The notes under the pieces are model-generated. The model saw only the letters and a program-made list of their open reading frames with translations. It ran no database searches and was not told the origin of the DNA. The translations under genes and the position numbers were made by a program. From NCBI RefSeq assembly GCF_018383585.1, contig NZ_JAHAMK010000003.1, positions 180,259 through 214,388 on the forward strand: DNA of 34,130 bases, in the 5' to 3' direction. This DNA comes from Microvirga sp. 3-52 (GTDB lineage Bacteria; Pseudomonadota; Alphaproteobacteria; Rhizobiales; Beijerinckiaceae). The stretch's first letter is position 1, and each line of letters begins with the position of its first letter. Shown here piece by piece: positions 26,134 through 33,935 of the stretch.

Positions 26134-26745
26134 TCAAACCCAGCGGGTGGAGACCTCTTGCTCCGTCGGCAGGCGGCCGTCCGGTGTGAATTGGTCAACC
26201 GCGTCGGGCAGCTCCTCCGAGAGTTCGGAGAGGAGTTGCTGGCGTGGAAGTCCGGTCTGTTGCTCCAACTCGTCGAGCGTGTCCGGCCCGAGCGCCTGCG
26301 AGAGCTCGTCCGGTGCGAGCCGCCGGTTCTGACCGGTGTTGACCCACGAATCCACCTGATCGCCATAGCCGTTCTGGCGGAACTGATCGAGCAGGCCACC
26401 TAGGCCGCCCCCGGCCTGACCGCCGCCTCCACCGAGCAGACCACCCAGCAAGCCGCCCAGTCCTCCCGGAAGCGCGCTACCAAGGCCGCCCGGCATTCCG
26501 CCACCGGGACCGCCGCTCTGGCCGCCGAGCATCCCGCCCAGGCCGCCGCCCTGGCCACCCAGGATGTCCCCGAGGCCGCCACCGGAGGCGCCGCCTTGCG
26601 AACCGGAGCGGTGCTGCTGGAAGGCCTTGGCCGCCAGAAGCATCATCAGCGCCTTGACGATCGGCGAGGTTGCTCCGCCGCGCTCCTGCGCCGAGGCGCC
26701 CCCGGCGCCCATCATGTTTCCGAGGATCGAGTCGAGCAGTCCCAT
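26134..26745 (-). CDS. YidB/DUF937-like glycine-rich protein
   Basis: 203 residues. The start MGLLDSILGNMMG and IVKALMMLLAAKAFQQH match the YidB/DUF937 family. A long Gly/Leu repeat (~50-117: GGLGDILGG, GGLGGMLGG, GGLLGG) follows. The conserved C-terminal domain contains GGLLDQFRQNGYGDQVDSWVNTGQNRRLAPDELSQALGPDTLDELEQQTGLPRQQLLSELSEELPDAVDQFTPDGRLP, again typical of YidB. AGGAGG lies 6 nt before ATG 26745. Function is not established; the family is widespread among Proteobacteria. It is the next gene after a stress-type DUF2382 gene, with a terminator between. Confidence 0.88.
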   Translation of the reverse strand: MGLLDSILGNMMGAGGASAQERGGATSPIVKALMMLLAAKAFQQHRSGSQGGASGGGLGDILGGQGGGLGGMLGGQSGGPGGGMPGGLGSALPGGLGGLLGGLLGGGGGQAGGGLGGLLDQFRQNGYGDQVDSWVNTGQNRRLAPDELSQALGPDTLDELEQQTGLPRQQLLSELSEELPDAVDQFTPDGRLPTEQEVSTRWV

Positions 26746-26815
26746 CGTAACCTCCTGTTACGCACCATCTCACGGTGCAGCGTCATGACCCGGACTAAGC
26801 AGCCGCGATCAGAGA

Positions 26816-26839
26816 GAAGCCCGGCCGGAGCCGGGCTTC
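26816..26839 (-). terminator. Hairpin terminator after the DUF2382 gene
   Basis: A perfect 10-bp stem (GAAGCCCGGC 26816-26825, loop CGGA, 26830-26839) begins 10 nt after the stop of the DUF2382 gene on the minus strand and is followed in that direction by TCTCTCT. Confidence 0.7.
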
Positions 26840-26849
26840 TGCGGGATCG

Positions 26850-27902
26850 TTAGCGATTTCGATCGGTCGGGTTGCCCGTGGTTCCCGTGCGCGAAATTTG
26901 ATTCCCACGCTCGTCCTCCACGTCCACCTCGGTCTTGCGCACCGTGTCGGAGATCGTTTCCGTGCGCTGGTCGGCTTCCTTGCGGACCACCACTTCCTCC
27001 ACGACGCGGGCCTCCTTCGAGACCACCGCCTCCTCGGCGCGCTCTTCCACCTCGATGGTGCGCTCCTGGAACGGATCGTTGCCGATGGCGCCGGCCTGGG
27101 TGGTGCCGGACACCGGACGCCGCTCCACCTGCACATGCTCCTCGCGCAGGTTCACCTGCTCCTGCACGGGACGCTCGACGATCCGGGAGTGGAGGCGGAC
27201 CCGGCCGCGGTTCACCTCACGCTTGCCGACGTGCAGTTCCTCCTCCGCGACGGGGATCACCTCGTCGGCCCGATCAGCGGTGGAAGAGACGCGGTCAGTC
27301 AGCCCGGACGAGCCCGTTGCAGTGGTGGCGCTCGCAGTGGTGGCGCTGGCGCCCGTCCATCCCTCGGAGCGCCAGGTATTCTCGCGCTCCTCGAAGTCTA
27401 CCGTGCCCTCGTCGTCGAGAATATCGACGATCCGTTCAACGTCCGCGTCGGAGGCGCGCACCGTCACCAGGGCGCCGCCGCGGCGAATGCCCTCGGCATA
27501 GGCATGGGCATCGTTCTCGTCCACGCCGGCATCGACCAGCGCGCCAGCGATGCCGCCTAAGGCCGCACCGGCCCCGGCACCCACGAGGGTGGATACGAGC
27601 CATCCGGCCGCGACCACCGGGCCGAGTCCCGGGATGGCCAGCATGCCGAGACCGGCCAGAAGGCCCGCGCCGCCGCCCGCCAGCGTGCCGACCGTCGCGC
27701 CCGTGCCGGCGCCGTCACTGACGTCGTCATGATGGTTGGTGCCGTCGAAGGTGCGGCTTGCGTGAGACGAGTAGCGATCACCTTCGTTGCTGGCGACGAG
27801 GCTCACGTCGCGATGCGCGATCCCGGCGGATTCCAATCGGCGGACAGCCTCGGCCGCGTCCTCGTAATTGTCGAAGAATGCCGTGATGGTCTTGCTGGTC
27901 AT
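26850..27902 (-). CDS. Two-domain stress protein: YflT-like N-terminus, glycine-zipper core, DUF2382 (YsnF) C-terminus
   Basis: 350 residues. Residues ~1-50 (TITAFFDNYEDAAEAVRRLESAGIAHRDVSLVAS) match the general-stress-protein 17M/YflT-like fold. Residues ~68-130 form a glycine-zipper membrane-active stretch (GTLAGGGAGLLAGLGMLAIPGLGPVVAAGWL...GAGAGAALGGIAGALVDAGV), followed by a DENDAHAYAEGIRRGGALVTVRA segment. The C-terminal ~130 residues are the DUF2382/YsnF domain (VIPVAEEELHVGKREVNRGRVRLHSRIVERPVQEQVNL...). This architecture is common in Hyphomicrobiales stress regulons, and a second DUF2382 gene lies nearby on the other strand. ATG 27902 is the only good start. Upstream GGAAC lacks a proper CGTT partner, so no promoter is claimed. 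Confidence 0.9.
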   Translation of the reverse strand: MTSKTITAFFDNYEDAAEAVRRLESAGIAHRDVSLVASNEGDRYSSHASRTFDGTNHHDDVSDGAGTGATVGTLAGGGAGLLAGLGMLAIPGLGPVVAAGWLVSTLVGAGAGAALGGIAGALVDAGVDENDAHAYAEGIRRGGALVTVRASDADVERIVDILDDEGTVDFEERENTWRSEGWTGASATTASATTATGSSGLTDRVSSTADRADEVIPVAEEELHVGKREVNRGRVRLHSRIVERPVQEQVNLREEHVQVERRPVSGTTQAGAIGNDPFQERTIEVEERAEEAVVSKEARVVEEVVVRKEADQRTETISDTVRKTEVDVEDERGNQISRTGTTGNPTDRNR

Positions 27903-27977
27903 GATCGTTTCACTTTCTCGGTTGGGGTTGAGTGGCGCGTCGTCGTGATTGTTCGGTGAAGTACGTTCCGTATCGGC

Positions 27978-28340
27978 TTACTGGGCCTGCACGGTGCCCT
28001 TGTAGTCGATGGCCACACTGACGGATTTGCCGTCACGCTCCGCCTTGCCGCGCCAGATGCCCTGATCGTCCTTGCGCAGCTCGGCGACGTTCCTGAAACC
28101 TTGCGCCTCGATGCGGGAGCGCGCCTGCGCTTCCGTGAAGCTGTTGGAACCGGGCTCGACGGTGCCGGTGGTCTGCGGGCTGTCCGCGGGCTTGTGGGTG
28201 ACGGCCGGATTGGATGCGCCGTTGCTGGTCGTCGGCTGCGCGGTCGAGGAGCCGGTGCCTTGGGGGGACGTGGATTGGGCAACGGCGGTCGTGGCAAGAG
28301 CCGAGACGACGGCGAGGGTTGCGAAGCCGAGGCGTATCAA
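27978..28340 (-). CDS. Small secreted PepSY-like protein
   Basis: 120 residues from TTG 28340, chosen because AGGAGA lies 6 nt upstream and it begins directly at the signal peptide (IRLGFATLAVVSALATTAVAQ); an in-frame ATG at 28376 is the alternative. A Ser/Thr/Pro-rich linker is followed by a C-terminal domain of about 55 residues (SFTEAQARSRIEAQGFRNVAELRKDDQGIWRGKA...VSVAIDYKGTVQ) that fits periplasmic PepSY-like domains common in Hyphomicrobiales. The likely location is the periplasm; function unknown. Confidence 0.8.
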   Translation of the reverse strand: MIRLGFATLAVVSALATTAVAQSTSPQGTGSSTAQPTTSNGASNPAVTHKPADSPQTTGTVEPGSNSFTEAQARSRIEAQGFRNVAELRKDDQGIWRGKAERDGKSVSVAIDYKGTVQAQ

Positions 28341-28468
28341 AGTGCTTCTCCTATGAATCAAACACGTAGGGCTCAATGTGTGACCAGCGCGACGGTTCCG
28401 AATGTCAGGCTTGAGGAGAAAAGCTGTTCCTGCCGGCGAGCCAAGCCCTGAAGCGCTCCTTTGACACT

Positions 28469-28493
28469 GGAACTCCGGCTCCCAGGGTCCGTT
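28469..28493 (+). promoter_or_regulatory. EcfG-type general stress promoter
   Basis: GGAAC (28469-28473), a 16-nt spacer and CGTT (28490-28493) exactly match the EcfG consensus, 25 nt ahead of ATG 28519 of the DUF2382 gene. Its position shows that the in-frame TTG at 28492 cannot be the start, since it lies in the -10 element. Confidence 0.78.
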
Positions 28494-28518
28494 GGTTGTC
28501 GTTCAGATGGGAAGATCA

Positions 28519-29025
28519 ATGGCAAACCCAATCAAAGGCCCGGACGACCAGGAGCAGGTGCCTGTTCTTGACGATGCCTTGAGGAGCAGCCCGCAGGATC
28601 TGTCGGAGGAGGTGATCCCTCTCGTCGACGAGACTGCCGCAATCGGCAAGCAGCAGGTGGTGACGGGACGCGTGCGCGTGCGGACGGTCACCGATACGAT
28701 CGAGGAGGTTGCGCAAGCCGACTTGCTGCGGGAGGACGTAGAGGTCACGCGCGTACCCATCGACAGGGTCGTCGACGCCCCACCGCAGATCAGGACCGAC
28801 GGCGACGTGACGATCGTGCCGGTGCTCGAGGAGGTGCTCGTGGTCGAGAAGCGTCTCGTGCTCAAGGAGGAACTGCACATCCGGCGCCGCATCGCCACCG
28901 AAACTGTCGAGGTGCCGGTGACCTTGCGTAAGCAGCGGGCCATCGTGGAGCGTGACACTCCAGAGAGCTTGAGCAGCGATGAGGAGACGACAGGAAGGGA
29001 AACCGAAAATCGCGTTCCGCGTTGA
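28519..29025 (+). CDS. DUF2382 (YsnF-like) stress protein
   Basis: 168 residues made almost entirely of a DUF2382 domain: VIPLVDETAAIGKQQVVTGRVRVRTVTDTIEEVAQADLL..., VTRVPIDRVVDAPPQIR and a final EEVLVVEKRLVLKEELHIRRR...VTLRKQRAIVER. ATG 28519 has GGGAAG just upstream; the earlier ATG at 28507 would leave almost no leader after the EcfG promoter. Role inferred: general stress protein of unknown biochemical action, related to the C-terminal half of the protein at 26850-27902. It is followed 36 nt later by a DUF6766 gene, probably in the same transcript. Confidence 0.9.
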   Translation: MANPIKGPDDQEQVPVLDDALRSSPQDLSEEVIPLVDETAAIGKQQVVTGRVRVRTVTDTIEEVAQADLLREDVEVTRVPIDRVVDAPPQIRTDGDVTIVPVLEEVLVVEKRLVLKEELHIRRRIATETVEVPVTLRKQRAIVERDTPESLSSDEETTGRETENRVPR

Positions 29026-29061
29026 CTAACCGTAGCAGTTCGCCAGCGTGAGGGTAGGTGT

Positions 29062-29724
29062 ATGCGTCGGTTCTTGCGGGACAATGGATTGTCGGTCACA
29101 TTGTTTTTCCTGTTCGCAGTCTCGCTTGCCGGCCAGGCAATCACGGGCTGGAGAGCACACGCCGAAGAGCTTCGCCTCCATGAACTCCCGACGATCGGCT
29201 TCCTCGCGTACATGGGGAGCAGCCATTTCATTTCGGCCGTGTTCGAGAACTGGGAGAGCGAGTTCCTCCAGATGGCCACCTACGTGCTGCTGACCGTCTT
29301 CCTTTTCCAGAAAGGCGCGTCCGAGTCCAAGAAACCGGATGAGGGCAATCCGGAGGATGAATCCCCGTCGGCCAAACGCGACGATCCGGAGGCCCCTTGG
29401 CCCGTCCATCGCGGCGGCCTGCTGCTCAAGCTCTACTCGCATTCGCTCAGCATTGCGCTGGTGGCGCTGTTCATGCTGTCCTTCTGGCTGCACTTGGCGG
29501 GCAGCACGCGGCGGATGAACGAGGAGGCTCTCTGGCACGGGCAGCCGACACAGACGATGGCCGAGACGCTCACTGACGCGGAGTTCTGGTTCGAGAGCTT
29601 CCAGAACTGGCAAAGCGAGTTCCTGTCGATCGGCGTGCTCCTGGTGCTCGGCATCTACCTGCGTGAACGCGGCTCGCCCGAGTCCAAGCCTGTGGGGTCT
29701 CCCCATGCTGCAACCGGGCACTGA
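29062..29724 (+). CDS. DUF6766-like inner-membrane protein with internal duplication
   Basis: 220 residues, four predicted membrane helices in two similar halves. Half one: LSVTLFFLFAVSLAGQAITGW, then FENWESEFLQMATYVLLTVFLFQKGASESK. Half two: LSIALVALFMLSFWLHLAGSTRRMNEE, then FQNWQSEFLSIGVLLVLGIYLRERGSPESK. Both contain F-x-N-W-x-S-E-F-L and end G-x-S/P-E-S-K. This matches small membrane proteins annotated as DUF6766. GTG/ATG context: ATG 29062 with GAGGGTAGGTGT upstream. It lies 36 nt after the EcfG-driven DUF2382 gene, so stress-linked expression is inferred. Function unknown. Confidence 0.82.
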   Translation: MRRFLRDNGLSVTLFFLFAVSLAGQAITGWRAHAEELRLHELPTIGFLAYMGSSHFISAVFENWESEFLQMATYVLLTVFLFQKGASESKKPDEGNPEDESPSAKRDDPEAPWPVHRGGLLLKLYSHSLSIALVALFMLSFWLHLAGSTRRMNEEALWHGQPTQTMAETLTDAEFWFESFQNWQSEFLSIGVLLVLGIYLRERGSPESKPVGSPHAATGH

Positions 29725-29756
29725 CGGGATCGGCAAGCGGGCATTCAGACAGGCTT

Positions 29757-30150
29757 TCGATGGCCGATTGGGTCTGCGTCAGCCTCTTGCCCGGATCGTT
29801 CGCAGGGAGGTGAGAGCGTGCAACGACGGCTCCGGCCATCGCGATCGCGACCATTACGCCGATCCATGCCCCTAAAGGGCCTGTCCGGGAATGAGGTCCG
29901 CAGGACCGGCGTGACGATGTCGGTGACGGTGACGAGGGATTGAATCGCTCCCATGATAATGCCCTGCCGTTGTCGTGGAGCATGCACCGAGAGTGCCGCC
30001 GCGAATGTCGGCCGCGCGAGCGCTACGCCGGTGCTGATGCAGAGAATGGCAAGGGAGAGCGTGGCAATCATCGTCGCCAGACCTGCCGTCACATAATCGA
30101 CCGACAGGGTTCCGAAGACGAGGCCGATCAGGCCCCGTTCACTGAGCGAG
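29757..30150 (-). pseudogene. Remnant of an MFS (TetA-like) drug exporter
   Basis: On the minus strand a stretch beginning near 30150 reads RGLIGLVFGTLSVDYVTAGL, then ATMIATLSLAILCISTGVALARPTFAAAL and HAPRQRQGIIMGAIQSLVTVTDIVTPVL. This has the character of the second half of a TetA/MFS exporter (the (R/E)QG...GA-x-x-S-L segment). Near 29875-29905 the reading shifts to another frame that continues GPLGAWIGVMVAIAMAGAVVA, as expected for the last helices. The N-terminal half is absent. It is a decayed gene. Confidence 0.55.
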
Positions 30151-31167
30151 CAGGGGCTTGTACGAGGAGGTGCTATCGAGCGTCTAAGATTTAGATAATG
30201 GCGGAGGGAGCGGGATGAGACGCAGGCCTGCCATTTTCCTTATGCCACCGTGAGTCTCGGGACCTTCATTACGGGTAACACCGTGTGACCAACAATCAAG
30301 GTCGCAGACGGGTAGTAGTCCCCCGTCATAGCGGTCAAGCTTCATGTTGCCGTTCGGCATCAACCCTTTAGGTCGGCACCTGGATCGGAGCAGCCATCTC
30401 CTGGTCACCAGAGACGGGCCGGTCTCCCCAGTTTTGGTGGAACTGAGGGGATTTGCTGCTCGACATGCTGACCTACGGGCTGGACGAGTCGGGATGGGTA
30501 GGGCTGCGCAGTATGAGCGGTAGGGGTCCATGCGATCAAATCTGGCATGATCACTGTGACTGATGAGGCAATTAAATATCGACTTCTGGTCGCCCAGTGT
30601 GGGATACTAAATAACAGTGATGGCTTGCCATCACCTTATATGGCTCAGGAGTAAGATCGGGGTGACTCCGCCCCACACCGCAAACCGGGACATGATACGA
30701 GGCGATGAGGCAGATGAAGCTGCCAGCCGCAGACCGGCCAGCGAGGAGAGCCCCGACCGAGACGGACATCCCGCCCATGATGGTAGGTGAGTAACGGCTG
30801 CTCGGTGAAGGATCGACCAGATCGCTTCACAAGAAGGCATTGATCAAGAGGATACGCGTGTCCTGAACATCTGACGCCGTATCCGCGTATGTCCGATCCT
30901 CGCATTGTCGAGACATACGAGCTTCGAATTCCCCAATTCGATAACCGTTGAGGTCACCAAGGACCACCCGAAGCACAAGACGCAGAAAATGGAAAAGGCC
31001 CCATGTGCGCATTCCTGCACCATCCCAAAGCTTCACCCGATTAGGTGGGTCTGACCAGGAAGGGGCTGCAATAAGCTGGCACCGGGCAACCGCCAGCCGC
31101 CGAGTAAGATCGGCTACGTGGCTAATGCGGAGAGTAATGACTCAGGCAGAGTTCCCTCTCATTCATT
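30151..31167. other. Gene-poor accessory region
   Basis: About 1 kb without a convincing gene. Several short open frames exist, but none shows a ribosome site with a recognisable product. Base composition is lower in GC than the core genes. It is flanked by an MFS remnant and by recombinase/IS genes, which suggests decayed, acquired DNA. Confidence 0.35.
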
Positions 31168-31209
31168 CCCCTTGTTCTAGGCGCTTTGCTGAGCGTCCAG
31201 AACAGGGGG
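31168..31209. repeat. Long hairpin (11-bp arm, inner stem)
   Basis: CCCCTTGTTCT (31168-31178) pairs with AGAACAGGGGG (31199-31209) with one mismatch. Inside, GCGCT (31181-31185) pairs with AGCGT (31192-31196) with one G-T. The whole folds as a long, nearly continuous hairpin in gene-free DNA. Confidence 0.45.
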
Positions 31210-31268
31210 AGAAAAGAGATTCGATCTAGGCAGAAGCGACCTCATATGGCTTGAGCCGAGAAAGAAAG

Positions 31269-31335
31269 GCTGATGCCCTGAAGTGCGAACGATCACGAGC
31301 ACGGCGAGTGATCGAGAGCGACGCAGGGCATCAGC
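31269..31335. repeat. Nested inverted repeat (possible structured element)
   Basis: GCTGATGCCCTG (31269-31280) is a perfect 12-bp match to CAGGGCATCAGC (31324-31335). Nested inside, CGATCAC (31290-31296) pairs with GTGATCG (31308-31314) around an 11-nt loop. It lies about 130 nt from the 3' end of the serine recombinase gene. It could be a small RNA, a terminator-like structure or a mobile-element end. Confidence 0.45.
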
Positions 31336-31461
31336 AGGCCAGGACGCGTCAGCAGTTCTGGCCTCCAGGACATGAGTTTGCCCATAGGCACACGTGACGA
31401 TCACGGTCCTCGCACGGCTCTTTCAACCGTCTCTGACCGTCCAAAAGATGTTGAGGTCTGA

Positions 31462-32064
31462 TTATGCGGCCTCGGCGGGTGCTATGGCTTCGCGCTGTCC
31501 GGCTCGAAGGGCTGCGTAATAGCTGCTTTTGCTGATGCCCAGGACTCGACAGGTCTCCGGCACCGTGGTGTTCGGATCATCGTGTGCAAGCATGACCTGC
31601 CGGATCATAGCTGATGTGATCTTTGGCGGGCGGCCAAAACGAACTTTGCGCTGACGAGCGATAGCCCGGCCTGCCTCGCTGCGCTCCAGAAGGAGGTTCC
31701 GTTCGAACTCGGCCAGGACAGCCAGCACACCGACAACCATCTTGCCGGTGGCCGTGCTTGTGTCGATGTGGTCCATCACGGAGACGAGCTTGGCTCCTTT
31801 GGCCTCGATCTCCTCGACGATCTGGAGCAGGTGAAGCTGGGAGCGGGCGAGCCGGTCGAGGCGATAGACTGTGGCTTGATCGCCCGGACGGAGTTGATCG
31901 AGCATGCGACGAAGTTCGGTCCGATCTCGCTTCGCCCCTGACGCCTTCTCCCGGTAAATGTCCCGATCATCGACACCGGCACGGATCAGAGCATCGAGTT
32001 GAAGGGACCAGTCCTGGTCAGAGGTTGAGACGCGCGAGTACCCGAACTTCCGACCACTACCCAT
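31462..32064 (-). CDS. Serine recombinase (resolvase/invertase family)
   Basis: 200 residues. The N-terminal catalytic domain has the nucleophile S13 in FGYSRVSTSDQD, then DIYREKASGAKRDR, LRPGDQATVYRLDRLARS and HIDTSTATGKMVVGVLAVLAEFERNLLLERSEAGR, the full set of resolvase/invertase active-site motifs. A C-terminal helix-turn-helix (FGRPPKITSAMIRQ...VPETCRVLGISKSSYYAAL) binds the crossover site. ATG 32064 starts just before the MGSGRKFGYSRVS motif; longer in-frame starts add unrelated sequence. Length is typical for Tn3-type resolvases and invertases. No transposase partner is adjacent, so it may belong to a decayed transposon or island. The 407 nt upstream would be where a res-type site is expected, but none was recognised. 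Confidence 0.92.
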   Translation of the reverse strand: MGSGRKFGYSRVSTSDQDWSLQLDALIRAGVDDRDIYREKASGAKRDRTELRRMLDQLRPGDQATVYRLDRLARSQLHLLQIVEEIEAKGAKLVSVMDHIDTSTATGKMVVGVLAVLAEFERNLLLERSEAGRAIARQRKVRFGRPPKITSAMIRQVMLAHDDPNTTVPETCRVLGISKSSYYAALRAGQREAIAPAEAA

Positions 32065-32471
32065 CCAGAAACTCCCGTGTAGTTTGAGAGGATTCTCGCA
32101 CGGACTTTCTCGACTGCCAACGCCTTGTACTCTCGTCGGCGGAGCAGCAGTCCAGAAACTGAAGAGTTTACGGACTGATGTGGCGAAGCGGGTCTCACGA
32201 TCCGGGCTCACTGAGGCCGGAACCCGAAGGTCTGATAGCGAAGGGCCAACGGCTTTCGACTAAGCAAGGGTGTCCAGACGTGACTTGGGCGATGATCCTG
32301 GCGAGAGCCGCCAAAGCATTTAGGCCTCATCACGGCACTATCGCTTAGCCATAGTCATATTCGAAGATAAGCTGAAAGCAGAAAGAGGGAAAGGAACGTG
32401 ATGAGTAGCGCATTCCTGAACATTAAGCGTCATTTAGCGCTAAAGTCTGGACAGATTAACTGAGTGGCCTA
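32065..32471. other. Gene-free gap upstream of the recombinase
   Basis: Nothing convincing is encoded. One tiny frame (32401-32463, 20 residues, + strand, with AGGAA upstream) cannot be judged. The segment lies upstream of the recombinase start and downstream of the peptidase gene on the minus strand; it should contain the recombinase promoter. Confidence 0.3.
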
Positions 32472-33032
32472 CTACGTGATGGCCTCTCCATCTATCGCAC
32501 GGAGATGAAACATAATTGTCTCATGGGGACAAATACGGTTTCTTTCCCCAGAAGCTACACTAAGACTGCGCCGCGAGAGACTTTTGATTTTATCGGAATC
32601 GGCTAAAAGGATGCGGTTTCGCTCGATCCCCCGAAGGACTGACCAATGTCCTTCCTGTTGACTCCATTCAATCCCAATAATGACACCCGAGTAGTGCTCT
32701 GCCCAAATTTTGCTTACCTCATATAAGAAGTCGGTCACTGTTCTAAATCGCCTGTCCTTGAATGGTCGGCGTACTTCAATAGTTAACCCGCATTCTTGCA
32801 GCATGAACTTTGATGCATGGCGACACAGCTTCTCTAGCTGGAAGACATCCATACCATCCAGAAGAATATCAGCGCGATTTGACTTCGGGACACTGTCCAC
32901 AAGATGCCTAAATAAAACTCGCGCGACTTCGTCCGTAAATGACCTAGTCTGAAGCAAATGGATCAGTGCATTGATTATCGAGTAGATTCCGCAGAGGCCA
33001 TCTAAATGCCCCTGCTCAAACCGGCGCAACAT
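32472..33032 (-). CDS. Papain-like (C39-like) cysteine peptidase of unknown role
   Basis: 186 residues, cytoplasmic. C14 lies in HLDGLCGIYSIINAL, the Q/G-x-x-C-G-x-x-S-x-x-N pattern of C39-like and papain-fold peptidases. H129 in EGHWSVLRGIERNRILLADSD and D145 complete a Cys-His-Asp set with the usual spacing (H-W-V...G...L-x-D-S/P). ATG 33032 is chosen for GGAGG 4 nt upstream; ATG 33047 overlaps that ribosome site. GC content is clearly lower than the core genes, as in the next gene, so transfer is likely. No propeptide, ABC transporter or bacteriocin gene is near, so a role in peptide processing for export is unlikely. The substrate is unknown; toxin or defence functions are possible but unsupported. 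Confidence 0.65.
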   Translation of the reverse strand: MLRRFEQGHLDGLCGIYSIINALIHLLQTRSFTDEVARVLFRHLVDSVPKSNRADILLDGMDVFQLEKLCRHASKFMLQECGLTIEVRRPFKDRRFRTVTDFLYEVSKIWAEHYSGVIIGIEWSQQEGHWSVLRGIERNRILLADSDKIKSLSRRSLSVASGERNRICPHETIMFHLRAIDGEAIT

Positions 33033-33221
33033 ACTTCCTCCATACATAAGCTGCCGCTGCGGGTACTCTCAAGGTAACAGGAGCTTGGGGTCGCCTATAG
33101 AAGAGCACTGGGCGTCTCGTCCCACGTTCTGCCATCAAGATTACACCTAGTCCAACTCTTCACGGGTCCACCCCACTGCTTGAAGTGGAACGCTACTCTA
33201 GCCCATCGGCTCATTCGGCCG

Positions 33222-33935
33222 TCACTGGCTTAACGGCAGACAGCAAACCTTGAACTTTTTACCCGATCCGCAAGGACATAGGTCGTTTCTTCCTACATCC
33301 TTCTTTGCTGAAGCGATAAATCTCGCTCGGTCGGATTTATGTTTCGGGAGGTAGCGGAGCATTGAGGAACTTAATTGGCCTTTGGTTAGCCGAGCTAGAT
33401 CATCATCGGAGAAAGGGACTTGGGGCAGGCGATCAAGCTGCTCCTTAATCTTTGCCGCACATGCGCAAACCAACTTCGAAGTCTGAACGATGGACGTGGC
33501 TGTATGTGGTGATGGGTACGCCAATGTCGTCGCAACCGCAGGGACAGGCATAACTATCTGGTCTCCGGTTCTGAGGGTAACGACACGGGTGGTCCGCATC
33601 CCGCGACCAAATAGGCGGTGCCCGGAACCGTTATGATGGCAGATATTCGACAAAAAATCGTAGTCGTTGATGACACTGTCGAAGCCCTGCTCCTTTGAAA
33701 GATGCTCCATTGCAGGGAGAATCCTAATAGGTTTGAAGGCGCTTTCCGAGACCCGCTGCTCCCTCATGAACTTCGCGACCTCGGGGTCCGATGACGAATA
33801 GCGGCCCCGGATGAGCGCCGTGAAAAAACGCAGGCCGCGACCGTTCCAATCTCGTAGATCAGTCTTCAAAATCTCTTCGAGATCGCGGTAGATCGAGTTT
33901 GTCGTTGCGGCGAGTTCCAGGATGTAGCGCGCTAA
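33222..33935 (-). pseudogene. SEC-C motif protein truncated at its 5' end by an IS element
   Basis: The reading frame is open from the IS junction to TAA at 33222-33224. It reads LARYILELAATTNSIYRDLEE, then LKTDLRDWNGRGLRFF, a middle region with NDYDFLSNICHHNGSGHRLF, and ends in a SEC-C zinc-binding motif NDLCPCGSGKKFKVCC, seen at the C-terminus of SecA and many accessory proteins. The middle resembles DUF5677/HEPN-like proteins only loosely. The first true codon is missing: upstream sequence is protein-like right to the IS edge, then meets a stop inside the IS. TTG 33869 could give a shorter product. Low GC and the peptidase next door suggest an acquired pair. Confidence 0.6.

Noticed and set aside
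27930..27960. Possible EcfG promoter before the two-domain DUF2382 gene (minus strand)
   Set aside because: GGAAC occurs upstream, but the expected CGTT is missing at both allowed spacings.
30572..30905. Short hydrophobic open frames on the minus strand
   Set aside because: Several overlapping frames are open with no ribosome site, and none gives a recognisable family; treated as decayed DNA.
32401..32463. 20-residue frame with a plausible ribosome site
   Set aside because: Too short to separate from chance without expression or conservation data.
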